In this document: piece by piece, positions 50,808-59,848 of the stretch | How the letters are laid out: each line of letters begins with the position of its first letter | Position numbering within the stretch: position 1 is the stretch's first letter | Source: Actinomycetota bacterium | GTDB taxonomy: Bacteria; Actinomycetota; Thermoleophilia; Gaiellales; F1-60-MAGs149 | Direction: 5' to 3' | Length of the DNA stretch: 64,000 bases | NCBI GenBank assembly: GCA_009885805.1 | Contig: VFJZ01000020.1 | Span: forward strand, 1-64,000 | The notes under the pieces: model-generated | Told to the model about the DNA's origin: nothing | Seen by the model: the letters and a program-made list of their open reading frames with translations, nothing else | Databases searched by the model: none | Position numbers and translations under genes: made by a program

Positions 50808-51647
50808 TCATACCGGGGAGATCAGGGCCTCGACCTCGCTCCTGCGCGGCAGTGACGGCTGGGCGCCGTGCCGCCGCACCGCAACCGCTCCGGCGGTGAC
50901 GGCGAAGCGCAGCGCATCAGCATCCGTCATCCCCTCGAGGATCGCCACGACGAGCGCAGCACAGAACGCGTCGCCGGCGCCCGTGCCGTCGATCACCGGG
51001 ACGGCGGGCGGCCGGCAGTACGCCACCTCGGCGCCGTCGCGGAGTAGGCGGGCGCCTTCCGCTCCCATCGTGACGGCGACGAGTCGGGCCCCGGCGACCC
51101 CCGGTACGCCGGCGTACTCGTGGCGGTTCGCAACGACGAGGTCGGCACGTTCGAGGATCCCGCTCGGCAACGCGCGCGGAGGCGCGACGTTGATTGCGAA
51201 CAACCCGTCGCAAGCAGCAGCCGCTGCCTCGATCACCTCGTCCCGGACCTCGAGGACGCAGAGGACGGCATCCGCCCCAGCCACGCTGACATCGCTCGGC
51301 GCCAGGAGGTGGTTGGCGCCACCCACGGTGACGATCATCGTGTCGCCGGCGTCGTCGACGAAGATCAGCGCCTGACCGGAGGCCGTGCCGAGGCGGCGGA
51401 CAGCCGACGTGTCGACGCCGGCGGCGTCGAGTGAGGCGATCAGGCCGTCGCCGTGAGAATCGGTTCCGACGGCGCCCACCATGCGCACTGCGGCCCCGAG
51501 ACGCGAGGCTGCGACCGCCTGGTTGGCGCCCTTGCCCCCGGGGACGAGGTTGAACGCGGTCGAGGGCAGGGTCTCGCCCGGTTCGGGCAGGCGCTCGACC
51601 CGCGCGACGAGGTCGATGTTGATGCTGCCGACGACGTCGATCCGCAT
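50808..51647 (-). CDS. PfkB-family carbohydrate kinase (ribokinase-like)
   Basis: A 279-aa kinase: VVGSINIDLVARVERLPEPGET, PGGKGANQAVAASRLG, and the catalytic GTGAGDAFCAALV near the C-terminus. It should phosphorylate a ribose-like sugar or nucleoside. ATG 51647 gives the canonical N-terminus. GTG 51662, overlapping the cyclase stop as GTGA, is an alternative that adds five residues. A sugar kinase here suggests that the operon substrate carries, or yields, a pentose. Confidence 0.9.
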   Translation of the reverse strand: MRIDVVGSINIDLVARVERLPEPGETLPSTAFNLVPGGKGANQAVAASRLGAAVRMVGAVGTDSHGDGLIASLDAAGVDTSAVRRLGTASGQALIFVDDAGDTMIVTVGGANHLLAPSDVSVAGADAVLCVLEVRDEVIEAAAAACDGLFAINVAPPRALPSGILERADLVVANRHEYAGVPGVAGARLVAVTMGAEGARLLRDGAEVAYCRPPAVPVIDGTGAGDAFCAALVVAILEGMTDADALRFAVTAGAVAVRRHGAQPSLPRRSEVEALISPV

Positions 51648-51658
51648 GGCGCGATACG

Positions 51659-52594
51659 TCACCGGATCGCGAGCGGGTTGATCGGCGACCCGACGGCGCC
51701 GGCGAAGGGCAGCGGCGGCGCCGTGAAGCAGAAGTCGTAGCGACCGTCGCCGCGGCAGGCCTCGGCGAGGTCCTCGAGGTGGAAGATCTCGCCGATCAGC
51801 AGGCCCAGGTAGACGATGCCGACGGCGTGGAACGGTAGGCCCAGTTCGTGCCGGCTCGGGATCACCTCGAAGGCCCAGTTGTCGGCCGCGACTGCCGCGA
51901 CGTCGCGGTCGCGCAACCACGGCAGTGCGTCCCAGCCGAGGCCGGGCTCGTCCGCCTCGACGAACTGATCCCAGGCGTCCTCACGGCGGATGCGGGCCAG
52001 ATGGCCGGTGCGGATGATCAGCGCGTCGCCGGTCCCAACGACGACGTTCTGGGCCGCCAGGGTCGCCTCGAGCTCGGCGACCGTGATGTGGTGATCGGCT
52101 GCGAGCGCATCGACGCCGAGGTAGCCGGCGACGTCGGCGAGGACGCCGCGGGTGAAGACCCGGTCGCGCAGGTTGGCGATGTCGTTGAAGGCGGCTCCCT
52201 TCGCGCCGACGAGCTCGCAGGGCCGGCCGTTGTACATGTGGTAGTCGTGGAAGCAGTGCGCCAGCGCATCCCACTGCGTCGCGGCCTGCAGGCTCATCAC
52301 GACCATGTCGTCGGCGAAGCCGTGCCCGGCCAGTCCGAACGCCGCCTGCCGGCCGGCGCGGACGTCGGTGCCCGTCGCCACCATCGACCGCTGCGGGTTG
52401 AGGCGGTAGGACGCCTTGAACTGCGGCGTGTCGGGTTCGAAGTCGACCGCGAGCGAGTAGACCTCGCCGGTGCGGACGAGGCCGGCGGCCTCGATCCGTT
52501 TCGCGGCGGTGATGTGGTTGACGGTTCCGAGCTGATCGTCCGGCCCGAAGCGTCCCCAGTTCGAGACGCGCTCGATCAGCGCCGCGGCATTCAC
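51659..52594 (-). CDS. Cyclase-family metal-dependent hydrolase (kynurenine-formamidase-like)
   Basis: A 311-aa protein of the cyclase/KynB superfamily in its longer form: NWGRFGPDDQLGTVNHIT, MSLQAATQWDALAHCFHDYHMYNG (compare HxGTHxDxPxH), then GDALIIRTGHL and FEVIPSRHELGLPFHAVGI. Such enzymes hydrolyse amide, lactone or related bonds with a metal ion. GTG 52594 overlaps the LLM stop (GTGA). Confidence 0.88.
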   Translation of the reverse strand: MNAAALIERVSNWGRFGPDDQLGTVNHITAAKRIEAAGLVRTGEVYSLAVDFEPDTPQFKASYRLNPQRSMVATGTDVRAGRQAAFGLAGHGFADDMVVMSLQAATQWDALAHCFHDYHMYNGRPCELVGAKGAAFNDIANLRDRVFTRGVLADVAGYLGVDALAADHHITVAELEATLAAQNVVVGTGDALIIRTGHLARIRREDAWDQFVEADEPGLGWDALPWLRDRDVAAVAADNWAFEVIPSRHELGLPFHAVGIVYLGLLIGEIFHLEDLAEACRGDGRYDFCFTAPPLPFAGAVGSPINPLAIR

Positions 52595-53595
52595 GAGACC
52601 ACCGCCAGCCGCTGCAGACGCGGCATCACGTCGCTGGCGAAGAGGCGCAGCGACGCCTCCGCGTGGTCGTACGGGACGCCGGCGTAGCGGAAAGCGAAGA
52701 CGATGTGGTCGGTGCCGATCGTCCGTGCCGCGTACTCGCACTTGTCGACGATCTCGTCCGGCGTGCCCCAGATCTGCGTCTCGCCGAACGCGCGGAGGTC
52801 GTCTTCGCCGCCCGCGAGACCGTAGTGCGCGATCGCACTTTCGCGATACGCGCGGGCATAGCGGACACCGAGCTCGCGGGCACGGCCGGGATCGCGGTCG
52901 CAGTAGGCGAACGTCAGCAGCACGCACGGCGGCGGCTCGCTGCCGACTGCCGCGACGTACCGCTCCCGGTGCGTGGCGGTCTGCGCGCCGACCTCGTCCC
53001 ACGTGCGCAGGATGATGCGCAGTAGCGGCAGACCGGCGTCGGCGGCGCGAGCGAGCGACTGGGGCGAGCCGGCGGCCATCAGGATGCGGTCGCGGAAGCT
53101 CGCGCGCGGCGTCGGGCGGATCGTGATCTCCGCCTCGCCCGCCCGGCGCAACACGCCGGTCTCGAGCGCCTCCAGGATCAGGTCCATGTTGGCGTCGAAG
53201 CGCTGGCGGCCCTCGTCGAGGTCCATGCCGAAGGCGCGAAACTCCCGCAGCGCCTCGCCCTTCCCGATGCCGAGCAGCAGCCGCCCCTCCGACAGGTAGT
53301 CGAGGATCACGGCCTGCTCGATGATCCGCAGCGGATCGTTCCAGGGCAGCACCACGACCATCGAGCCGAGCTGCATCGACGGGAAGCGCCCGGCGACGTA
53401 GGCGAGCACCGTCAACGGCGCCGGCGCGAGGTTGTAGTCGCCGAAGTGGTGCTCGGTCACCCAGAAGGAGTCGAAGCCGAGGTCGCCCGCGAGCTGCGCG
53501 AGACCGAGCTCCCTGGGCATGCGGTCGCGGTCGTCGAGGGCCGTCGACTCGCCGGCGACGTTGCCCTGCGGAAACATCGCGAACCCGGCCTTCAC
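52591..53595 (-). CDS. LLM-class flavin-dependent oxidoreductase (bacterial luciferase-like)
   Basis: A 334-aa TIM-barrel FMN/F420 oxidoreductase: FDSFWVTEHHFGDYNLAPAPLTVLAYVA, DYLSEGRLLLGIGKGEALREFRAFG, and the C-terminal WGTPDEIVDKCEYAA. It uses reduced flavin or F420 to oxidise a substrate, often in C-S, C-N or long-chain chemistry. First gene of the coupled minus-strand operon that continues through the cyclase to the channel. Start GTG 53595. Confidence 0.9.
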   Translation of the reverse strand: MKAGFAMFPQGNVAGESTALDDRDRMPRELGLAQLAGDLGFDSFWVTEHHFGDYNLAPAPLTVLAYVAGRFPSMQLGSMVVVLPWNDPLRIIEQAVILDYLSEGRLLLGIGKGEALREFRAFGMDLDEGRQRFDANMDLILEALETGVLRRAGEAEITIRPTPRASFRDRILMAAGSPQSLARAADAGLPLLRIILRTWDEVGAQTATHRERYVAAVGSEPPPCVLLTFAYCDRDPGRARELGVRYARAYRESAIAHYGLAGGEDDLRAFGETQIWGTPDEIVDKCEYAARTIGTDHIVFAFRYAGVPYDHAEASLRLFASDVMPRLQRLAVVS

Positions 53596-53662
53596 CGGGC
53601 GCCGCCGTGACGTTGGGTCAGCATCGCCGTATCTTCGGCCATCGCCCCGGACGGTGCGCCGT

Positions 53663-55072
53663 TCAGCGGGTGGCACAGGCGAGAAGCAGGTCGCGTCTGG
53701 CGGTGAGGATCCGCGCGGGCGATGATTCAATGTCCCGTGACGACGGGGCGATGCGGCGCAGAATCGACGCCGCGCCCGGGCCGGCGCACGCCGCGAGGTC
53801 GTAGTCGGCGGCGCCCTCACGGAACAGCGCCAGCCGCAGCGACGGACTGCCGTCGGGGTAGAGCAGCACGCCGTCGCCGTTGTACTGCTGCCCGACGCCC
53901 GCGTTCCAGGGTTCCCGGCGCGGGTCCGAGCCGCGCGACCAGATCTCCGTGTTCCAGTACAGCACCCCGGTTGCGCCGAGCGCGGCCGCCCGCCACCCGA
54001 TCAATACCTGACGGGAGCCCGGATCGTCGATCGCGAGGGTCACGTAGCCGGGCCCGGCGGCGCCGTTGTTCGGGTAGATCCACTGCTCGCTGCCGTCGCG
54101 TGAGAAGGGCCGTGCGTCACGCTCGGTCGGCACGAAGATCCGGGCGCTGCGGAGGACGGCGCCGGCGGCGCCGTCACAGGCCCGGGGCCCGATCGTCACT
54201 AGCGGTCTGATCGCGCCGTCCGCCGCGATCGCCGCCGCGGCCTTCTGCTCGACCGCCGCCAGATCGTTACAGGCCGGTTCGTCCGCAACGTAGGCGACGC
54301 CTCGGCGATCGGCGCCGAGTGCGCGCAGCCTGGCCATCGCGCGCCGCAACTGGCTGCGATTGGCGGCCGGGTTCGACTCGCCGGGGAGGCTGAACACGTC
54401 CTGGTGCGGCAACAACTGACGCAGCCCGCTCTCGCGGTCGGTCCACTCCGATGGCCGGAACCGGAAGCGGGCGAGGGTCTTGATCGCGCTCACGGGCGGG
54501 AACGATCCCCAGCGCAGGCTCGTGTGCGTCCGCAGGCGCCGCTCCGGAGCTGCCGCGACGACCTCGACGCGGGCCCGGAGCGTGCGGACGCGACCGCCGG
54601 CGCGAACGGTGACCGGGATGCGGTACGTGCCGGCGGCCGCGTCTGCCGGGATCGGGATGTCGATCCAGAACGCGTGCGTGCCCGCCGGCAGCGTGATCGC
54701 CCCGGCGTGCCGCCGCAGCACGTCCGGCCAGGAGCCGGCGTATGCCGGTGGCCGGCCCTCGCTCGGCCGGCGCACGTCGACCGTCGCCTGGTGGTAGACC
54801 ACAGGCCGGCCGAGCGTCCCGGGCCCGTCGGCGGCGCCGATCCGGACCGTCACCCGCGCCGCGTCGGGGAGGCGCAGAGCGACCTGGAAGCCGCGCACCT
54901 CCCCGCGCGCCGCGACCGCCGCCAGTCGTGCCGAGGCGCGCGGCCTGGCGTCGTCGCGTACCTTCTCGATTCCGGGCAGCAGCCACGCCTGCGGTCCCGC
55001 CTGCGCGCTGGCTGGCACGGCGGCGAGGCAGAGCGCGAGCAACGCGACGCGGAAGCTGCACGGGGCCGTCAC
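53663..55072 (-). CDS. Secreted DUF4091-domain protein
   Basis: A 469-aa protein with a signal peptide (hydrophobic FRVALLALCLAAVPASAQA, likely cut after AQA). It has an N-terminal beta-sandwich (residues ~40-190) and a C-terminal TIM-barrel-like part ending in the DUF4091 signature (LYWNTEIWSRG...YNGDGVLLYPDGSPSLRL). DUF4091 proteins are suspected glycoside hydrolases. Start GTG 55072 is supported by TACGTT exactly 7 nt upstream. Stand-alone gene between the LLM operon and a DAO-type oxidoreductase. Confidence 0.8.
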   Translation of the reverse strand: MTAPCSFRVALLALCLAAVPASAQAGPQAWLLPGIEKVRDDARPRASARLAAVAARGEVRGFQVALRLPDAARVTVRIGAADGPGTLGRPVVYHQATVDVRRPSEGRPPAYAGSWPDVLRRHAGAITLPAGTHAFWIDIPIPADAAAGTYRIPVTVRAGGRVRTLRARVEVVAAAPERRLRTHTSLRWGSFPPVSAIKTLARFRFRPSEWTDRESGLRQLLPHQDVFSLPGESNPAANRSQLRRAMARLRALGADRRGVAYVADEPACNDLAAVEQKAAAAIAADGAIRPLVTIGPRACDGAAGAVLRSARIFVPTERDARPFSRDGSEQWIYPNNGAAGPGYVTLAIDDPGSRQVLIGWRAAALGATGVLYWNTEIWSRGSDPRREPWNAGVGQQYNGDGVLLYPDGSPSLRLALFREGAADYDLAACAGPGAASILRRIAPSSRDIESSPARILTARRDLLLACATR

Positions 55073-55079
55073 ACGTCTG

Positions 55080-55085
55080 AACGTA
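55080..55085 (-). promoter_or_regulatory. -10-like hexamer TACGTT of the DUF4091 gene
   Basis: Minus-strand TACGTT ends 7 nt before GTG 55072 with no ribosome-binding site; leaderless pattern. Confidence 0.5.
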
Positions 55086-55146
55086 TCGACGGAGGGGTAG
55101 CCCCGCCAGCGAGTCGACGTCGGATTCTGTTGAAATCTCCGGAAGG

Positions 55147-56271
55147 TCAGACGACGAAGCGCTCGGTGCGGTGCTCACCGCGCGCGAACCGCCCGACCGA
55201 GAACGCGTCCATCTCGATCGACAGGGGTCGCCGTGTGATCCGCTCGGCAAGGTGCTCGCCGATCGCCGGCGCTTGCTGGAACCCGTGACCCGAGAACCCG
55301 GTCGCGAAGAAGAAGCGCGCGACGTCGTCCGCCTCGCCGACGATCGCGTTATGGTCGGGCGAGTTGTCGTAGTAGCCCCACCACTCGCTCTGGATCGGCA
55401 GTTCGCCGATCACGGGGAGCCGACGCAGCGCGTGCTCGGCGATCTCCTCGATCGTCTGCTCGCGACCGCCGAACACGACTCCGGGGCCTTCGCGATGCGC
55501 GTAGAACCCGGTCGAGAAGTCGATCGTCAGCGGCAGATCGTCGGCGAGACCGCCGTTCTCCGGCGAGAAGAACATCCAGTGAGGCTCACCGGTGACCGGG
55601 ATGTCGACACCGACCAGCGCGCCGACGTCGTGCGACCAGGCGCCGGCTGCGCACACCACGGTGTCGGTGGCGATCGGGCCGCCAGCAGTCTCGACGGCGT
55701 GAATGCGGCCGCCCTCGGCACGGATGCCGGTCACCTCGCACCCCTGCCGGACGCGCACTCCCTGCGCCGCGGCGGCGGCGGCGTAGCCCTGCACGACGGC
55801 CTCCGGACTCATGTGGCCGTCACGCGGACAGAACGTGGCCCCGATGATCCCGTCGAGATCGAGCTGGGGCACCATCGCGCCGGCTTCGGCCGCGGTCAGC
55901 TCGCGCGACGGCACGCCGAGGCTCTGCTGCAGGGCCAGTGCCGTCCTGAACGTGGCCAGCTGCTCCTCGGTCGAGAGCAGGAAGAGGTACCCGACCTGGT
56001 GGAAGGCGATGTCGGGGACGAACTCGACGTGAGCGCCGATCAGTTCGGCCCAGCCCTCGAAGTCGCGCAGCGAGCGCAGCCCGACGCGGATGTTGAGTTC
56101 GTCTGCGAACTGCAGGCGAGCGCCGCCCGCCGACTTCGCGGTCGAGCCCGACGCGAGCTGGCCGCGCTCGACGAGGACGACATCGGTGACGCCGGCCTGC
56201 GTGAGGGAAAAGGCCGTGGCCGCGCCGACGGCGCCACCACCGATGATCACGACGTCGGCGGATTCCATCAC
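55147..56271 (-). CDS. FAD-dependent oxidoreductase, DAO/sarcosine-oxidase-like
   Basis: A 374-aa flavoprotein: dinucleotide-binding VVIIGGGAVGAATAFSLTQAGV at the N-terminus, GSTAKSAGGARLQF (flavin/substrate region), MSPEAVVQGYAAAAAAQGV, and a C-terminal FFATGFSGHGFQQAPAIGEHLAERI. It oxidises an N-methyl or amino acid substrate to an imine with H2O2 release, by family. ATG 56271; the SRPBCC gene ends 7 nt upstream on the same strand. Confidence 0.9.
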   Translation of the reverse strand: MMESADVVIIGGGAVGAATAFSLTQAGVTDVVLVERGQLASGSTAKSAGGARLQFADELNIRVGLRSLRDFEGWAELIGAHVEFVPDIAFHQVGYLFLLSTEEQLATFRTALALQQSLGVPSRELTAAEAGAMVPQLDLDGIIGATFCPRDGHMSPEAVVQGYAAAAAAQGVRVRQGCEVTGIRAEGGRIHAVETAGGPIATDTVVCAAGAWSHDVGALVGVDIPVTGEPHWMFFSPENGGLADDLPLTIDFSTGFYAHREGPGVVFGGREQTIEEIAEHALRRLPVIGELPIQSEWWGYYDNSPDHNAIVGEADDVARFFFATGFSGHGFQQAPAIGEHLAERITRRPLSIEMDAFSVGRFARGEHRTERFVV

Positions 56272-56278
56272 CGGAGTA

Positions 56279-56734
56279 TCACCGTTCGAGCAGACCTCGC
56301 GTGCGCCGGTGCCGGTCGCGGAACGAAGCGCGGAGAACGCGGGCGACGAGTAGCCGGTCGATGAGGCGGCCGAGCGCGCCGAGCGGCAGCTCGTACACGA
56401 TCCGGTCCGTCATCCGCGTCCGGCCCGGGGCGGATTCGGCGAAGCGATGCTCGTGGAGCCAGCTTCGGAACGGACTGCTCGTTGCCCGGTCGACCATGAG
56501 GAACGGCGCCTCGATCCGCTCGACCGTCACTCGCCACGTCTGCGCGAACGGTGAGGGCCACTGACGCACCCGAATCGTGACCTCGTCGCCCTCCTGGAGG
56601 GGCGTCCTGCTCTCGACGGAGACCACGCGCTGGCCGCGCGGGGCGATCCGGCCCGCGCCGCGCGGGTCGAGGTGGAATGCGAACACCTCTGCGAGAGGCG
56701 CGCCGATCTCACTGCTGATCTCGACTTCACCCAT
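56279..56734 (-). CDS. SRPBCC-family protein
   Basis: A 151-aa START/Bet v1-like fold: EISSEIGAPLAEVFAFHLDPRGAGRIAP, RVTVERIEAPFLMVDRATSSPFRSWLHEHRF and TDRIVYELPLGALGRLIDRLLV. Likely binds a hydrophobic ligand; function unknown. It lies 2 nt after the amidohydrolase stop and 7 nt before the DAO-type gene, so the three form an operon. Confidence 0.82.
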   Translation of the reverse strand: MGEVEISSEIGAPLAEVFAFHLDPRGAGRIAPRGQRVVSVESRTPLQEGDEVTIRVRQWPSPFAQTWRVTVERIEAPFLMVDRATSSPFRSWLHEHRFAESAPGRTRMTDRIVYELPLGALGRLIDRLLVARVLRASFRDRHRRTRGLLER

Positions 56735-56736
56735 CT

Positions 56737-58344
56737 CTACGATGCGCGGAAGCGGACGCGTCCGTCGACGACGGTCAGCACCGTTTCGAGCGCTGGCAGG
56801 TCATCCGCCGGAACGGCGCACGGGTCGTCCGTGAAGCAGCTGAGGTCGGCGCGGTAGCCCGGTGCGATGCGGCCCGCGACGTCGACCTCGCCGGCGAGGC
56901 GGGCGGGGTTCACGGTGTACCCCAGGAGGGTCTCCTCGGCGGTCAGCGCCTGCGTGGCGCCATACGGGATGTCGGCGGTTCCGGGTGCACGCCGCAGTCG
57001 GCACCAGGCCATTCCGAGCCGCGGATCGAAGCGGGCGACTGGCCAGTCCGAGCCGAGGCAGACGAGGGCGCCGGCGTCCCACAGGTCACGCGTTCGGAAC
57101 GCGCGATCGCACCGCTCCGGGCCGAGCGCGCGGCTCCACGGATCGCTGCGGTCGCCCGAGTTGTTCTCCATGTGCAACGGCTGCAGCGAGGCGCAGACGT
57201 TTTCGGCCGCGAAGCGCAGCAGATCGTCGTCCGGGAGGGTCTCGATGTGCTCGATCCGGTGCATGACGCCAGGCCCGGTCTGCGCGGCCCGGTACGCATC
57301 GAGCGCCGCGCGGACGCCGCGATCGCCGACGGCGTGGGTGGTGCAGGCGAAGCCGGCGCGGGCGAATCGCGCCACGACCTCAGCGTAGCGGGCCTCCGTC
57401 GGCCAGAACGGCACGGTGCCGCTGCCGTTCGAGTCCGGCTCGTGCAGCCACGCCGTACCCGTCTCGACGACGCCGTCGATGAAGAACTTGGCGGTACCGC
57501 CGCGCCACAGACGCCCTCGCTCACCGACGAACTGCAGGCGCGCCGCCACCTCGTCGTCGGAGATGTCCGGCTCCTGGTGCAGCGGCACGATCGACCGCGT
57601 CGTGAGCCAGTCGCGCCCTTCGAGTTCGTGCAGCACCGCATACAGCTGCGGCGACCCGACCATGACGTGGGCGCCGGTCAGGCCGCACGCGTTGAGGCGC
57701 TGTTGCGTCGCGTGGTAGCGAGCGAGGCGCTCCTCGTCCGTCGGCTCCGGCACGACCTCGTCCACGATCGCCATCGCCGCCGGTTCGCGCAACTCTCCGG
57801 TCGGCCGGCCGTCGGCGATCACGATCTCCGCGGCCTCGCCGAAACTCCGCGGCCCGTCGATGCCGGCGCGGCGCAGCGCCTCGGGCGAGGCGAGTGCGGT
57901 GTGGAAGTCGAAGAAGCGGAGCACCGCCGGTGCGCCGCCGACGGCCTCCTCGATCAGGCGCCCGTCGATCCCGGTGCCGTCGAACGCCTCGTAGGCGAGC
58001 GCGTAGCCCTGCACCCAGGCGCCGTCGTCGCAGCGGGCGCGTTCGGTGCGGAGGGCGGTGAGGACCTCGTCGAGGGTGCGCAGCCCGGTCAGGTCGGCGC
58101 CGAGAGCGCCGTCGGAACCGAGGAACGGGTGGATGTGGGAGTCGGTCAGGCCGGGGACGATCGCGGCACCGCGGAGATCGATCGTCTCGGTGCTCCCATC
58201 CGAGGCGGCCCGGATCTCGTCGTCCGCGCCGACAGCGACGACCGTCCCGCCCCGCATCGCGACCGCGGTGGCTGCCGGCCGGTCGGGATCCAGCGTGCGG
58301 ATGCGGGCGTTGACGATGGCGAGGTCGGCACTCCTGCGGGTCAT
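56737..58344 (-). CDS. Amidohydrolase family protein (YtcJ-like, Amidohydro_3)
   Basis: A 535-aa metal hydrolase: DLRGAAIVPGLTDSHIHPF with the HxH metal pair, FFIDGVVETGTAWLH, HAVGDRGVRAALDAYRAAQ and MHRIEHIETL, and a late Asp in CLGSDWPVARFDPRLGM. Relatives hydrolyse N-substituted amides or formamides. ATG 58344 lies 7 nt after a TACCGT hexamer and 13 nt after the histidine-phosphatase stop. Confidence 0.9.
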   Translation of the reverse strand: MTRRSADLAIVNARIRTLDPDRPAATAVAMRGGTVVAVGADDEIRAASDGSTETIDLRGAAIVPGLTDSHIHPFLGSDGALGADLTGLRTLDEVLTALRTERARCDDGAWVQGYALAYEAFDGTGIDGRLIEEAVGGAPAVLRFFDFHTALASPEALRRAGIDGPRSFGEAAEIVIADGRPTGELREPAAMAIVDEVVPEPTDEERLARYHATQQRLNACGLTGAHVMVGSPQLYAVLHELEGRDWLTTRSIVPLHQEPDISDDEVAARLQFVGERGRLWRGGTAKFFIDGVVETGTAWLHEPDSNGSGTVPFWPTEARYAEVVARFARAGFACTTHAVGDRGVRAALDAYRAAQTGPGVMHRIEHIETLPDDDLLRFAAENVCASLQPLHMENNSGDRSDPWSRALGPERCDRAFRTRDLWDAGALVCLGSDWPVARFDPRLGMAWCRLRRAPGTADIPYGATQALTAEETLLGYTVNPARLAGEVDVAGRIAPGYRADLSCFTDDPCAVPADDLPALETVLTVVDGRVRFRAS

Positions 58345-58351
58345 GGGGCGG

Positions 58352-58357
58352 ACGGTA
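58352..58357 (-). promoter_or_regulatory. -10-like hexamer TACCGT of the amidohydrolase operon
   Basis: Minus-strand TACCGT ends exactly 7 nt before ATG 58344, directly after the TAG stop of the phosphatase gene; no Shine-Dalgarno. Confidence 0.5.
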
Positions 58358-58951
58358 CTACCCCGCCATCACCGCCGCAGCGCCCGCGATCGTCGCAGCT
58401 CCGAACGCGTACGGTGTCGCGTTTGCAACCGGCGCCGCCTTGCCCAGGATCGGATCGTCGCCGGCGAGGGCGTTCACGAGATAGCGGATCGGCTGGTCGT
58501 GCGTCACGACGAGCGTCGGGTGGTCGGCGGTGGCGGCCGCGAGGCGGGCGAGCGCCCGTGCGTAGCGACGGCGAGCGGCGGTGCGGGACTCGCCGCCGTC
58601 GGGCGCCTCGTCGACGCCATGCTCGAGCCGCCAGGCCCGGTAGGCCTCGCGCGGCTGCGACTCGAGGAAGCCGAGGTCGATGTCGCCGAGGTCGGCGTCG
58701 ACGGCAGTGGGTTCGCTGCCCGGCACCATCAAGCTGAGGCTCTCGAGGGTGCGCCCGAAGGGTGTGATGACGACCGCGCGCCACCTGATCGGCGCCAGAA
58801 TCGGCGTGAGCGCCGCGCACTGCCTCCGGCCATTCGCGCTCAGCGGAACGGGGACGCTCGGATCGCCGTTCAGCAGATGACGGGCGTTGTACGTCGTCTC
58901 GCCGTGGCGGACGAGGACGACAGCGGCCGCCGTGATCGGGACTTGAGTCAC
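58358..58951 (-). CDS. Histidine phosphatase superfamily protein (phosphoglycerate-mutase-like)
   Basis: A 197-aa enzyme: catalytic VLVRHGETTYNARHLLNGD, the second Arg/Glu region (GFLESQPREAYRAW) and VVTHDQPIRYLVNAL with the second His. Phosphatase or mutase of unknown substrate. GTG 58951 faces the DMT exporter gene, whose start is only 18 bp away. Confidence 0.88.
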   Translation of the reverse strand: MTQVPITAAAVVLVRHGETTYNARHLLNGDPSVPVPLSANGRRQCAALTPILAPIRWRAVVITPFGRTLESLSLMVPGSEPTAVDADLGDIDLGFLESQPREAYRAWRLEHGVDEAPDGGESRTAARRRYARALARLAAATADHPTLVVTHDQPIRYLVNALAGDDPILGKAAPVANATPYAFGAATIAGAAAVMAG

Positions 58952-58956
58952 GGCAG

Positions 58957-58962
58957 TATCAT
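58957..58962 (+). promoter_or_regulatory. -10-like hexamer TATCAT of the DMT exporter gene
   Basis: TATCAT, then 7 nt, then GTG 58970, inside the 18-bp gap between divergent genes. Leaderless geometry is the only way to fit a promoter here without placing all of it in the neighbouring gene. Confidence 0.5.
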
Positions 58963-58969
58963 CGGCCGC

Positions 58970-59848
58970 GTGACGGACAGCCGGGAGCGTGACCTGGTGC
59001 TGCCCGCCGTCGCCGGCATGCTCCTGCTGTTCGCCGTGTCGTTTCCGGCGTACCGCGTCGCGACTGACGGCCTAGGCCTGTTCGCGGCCGCTGGCATCAG
59101 GTTCGTCGTCGCGCTCGCGGTGCTGTTGCCGCTGGCGTGGCGCTCCTGGCCGCGTGATCGGCTGCTCAGCCGGCGCCACCTGCTGCTCGGCGCGTGCCTG
59201 ATGGCGCCGAACGTCCTCACCGTGATGGCGGCGATCGAGGCCGACTCGGCGTCGCTCGCGGCGCTGATCCTCGGGCTCGAACCGGTTACGATCACGCTGG
59301 TCGCGCTGGCCCTGGCCGGCGAGCGGCCACGGCGGGCGACGTGGGTCGCGCTCGGCGTCGGCTTCGTCGGGATCGCCGTCGTTAGCGGCGCGCTGACGAC
59401 CTCGCCCGGGTCGCTACCGGTGCGCGCGGTCGTGCTGCTCCTCGGGACGGTCGCCACGTTCTCCGTCTATACGGTTCTCGTGCGCCGTCACTCGGAGGGC
59501 GTGGGGGCGCCGGCGGTCGCGGCGCTGTCGCACATCGGAGCTCTGGCCGTCCTGGCGCCGCTGGCGCTGATCGACGTCGCCCGTGGCATGGCGGTGCGCC
59601 CGGCCGCCGACGCCGGCACCGTCGTCGCGATCGTCTACGCCGGGGCCGGAACAGCTGTCGCCTACCTGCTCTTCTCCTACGCGGTCGCCCGTCGTCCGTC
59701 GGCCCGGTTCGCCGTCTCGCTCTACGCGGTGCCGCCGCTCGGCGTGCTGGCGGCGTTCGTGATGCTGAAGGAACGGCCGCACGCGCGCGACATCCTCGGC
59801 GGCGCGCTGATCCTCACGGCGGTGTGGCTCGGCGAACGCGCGCGATAG
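58970..59848 (+). CDS. EamA-family (DMT) transporter
   Basis: A 292-aa protein of ten membrane helices in two EamA repeats (AGMLLLFAVSFPAYRVATDGLGL...; VAIVYAGAGTAVAYLLFSYAVARRPSARFAVSLYAVPPLGVLAAFVMLKER). Exporter of metabolites or amino acids; substrate unknown. Its TAG stop is also the start of the TAGGCT hexamer before the next gene. Confidence 0.9.
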   Translation: MTDSRERDLVLPAVAGMLLLFAVSFPAYRVATDGLGLFAAAGIRFVVALAVLLPLAWRSWPRDRLLSRRHLLLGACLMAPNVLTVMAAIEADSASLAALILGLEPVTITLVALALAGERPRRATWVALGVGFVGIAVVSGALTTSPGSLPVRAVVLLLGTVATFSVYTVLVRRHSEGVGAPAVAALSHIGALAVLAPLALIDVARGMAVRPAADAGTVVAIVYAGAGTAVAYLLFSYAVARRPSARFAVSLYAVPPLGVLAAFVMLKERPHARDILGGALILTAVWLGERAR

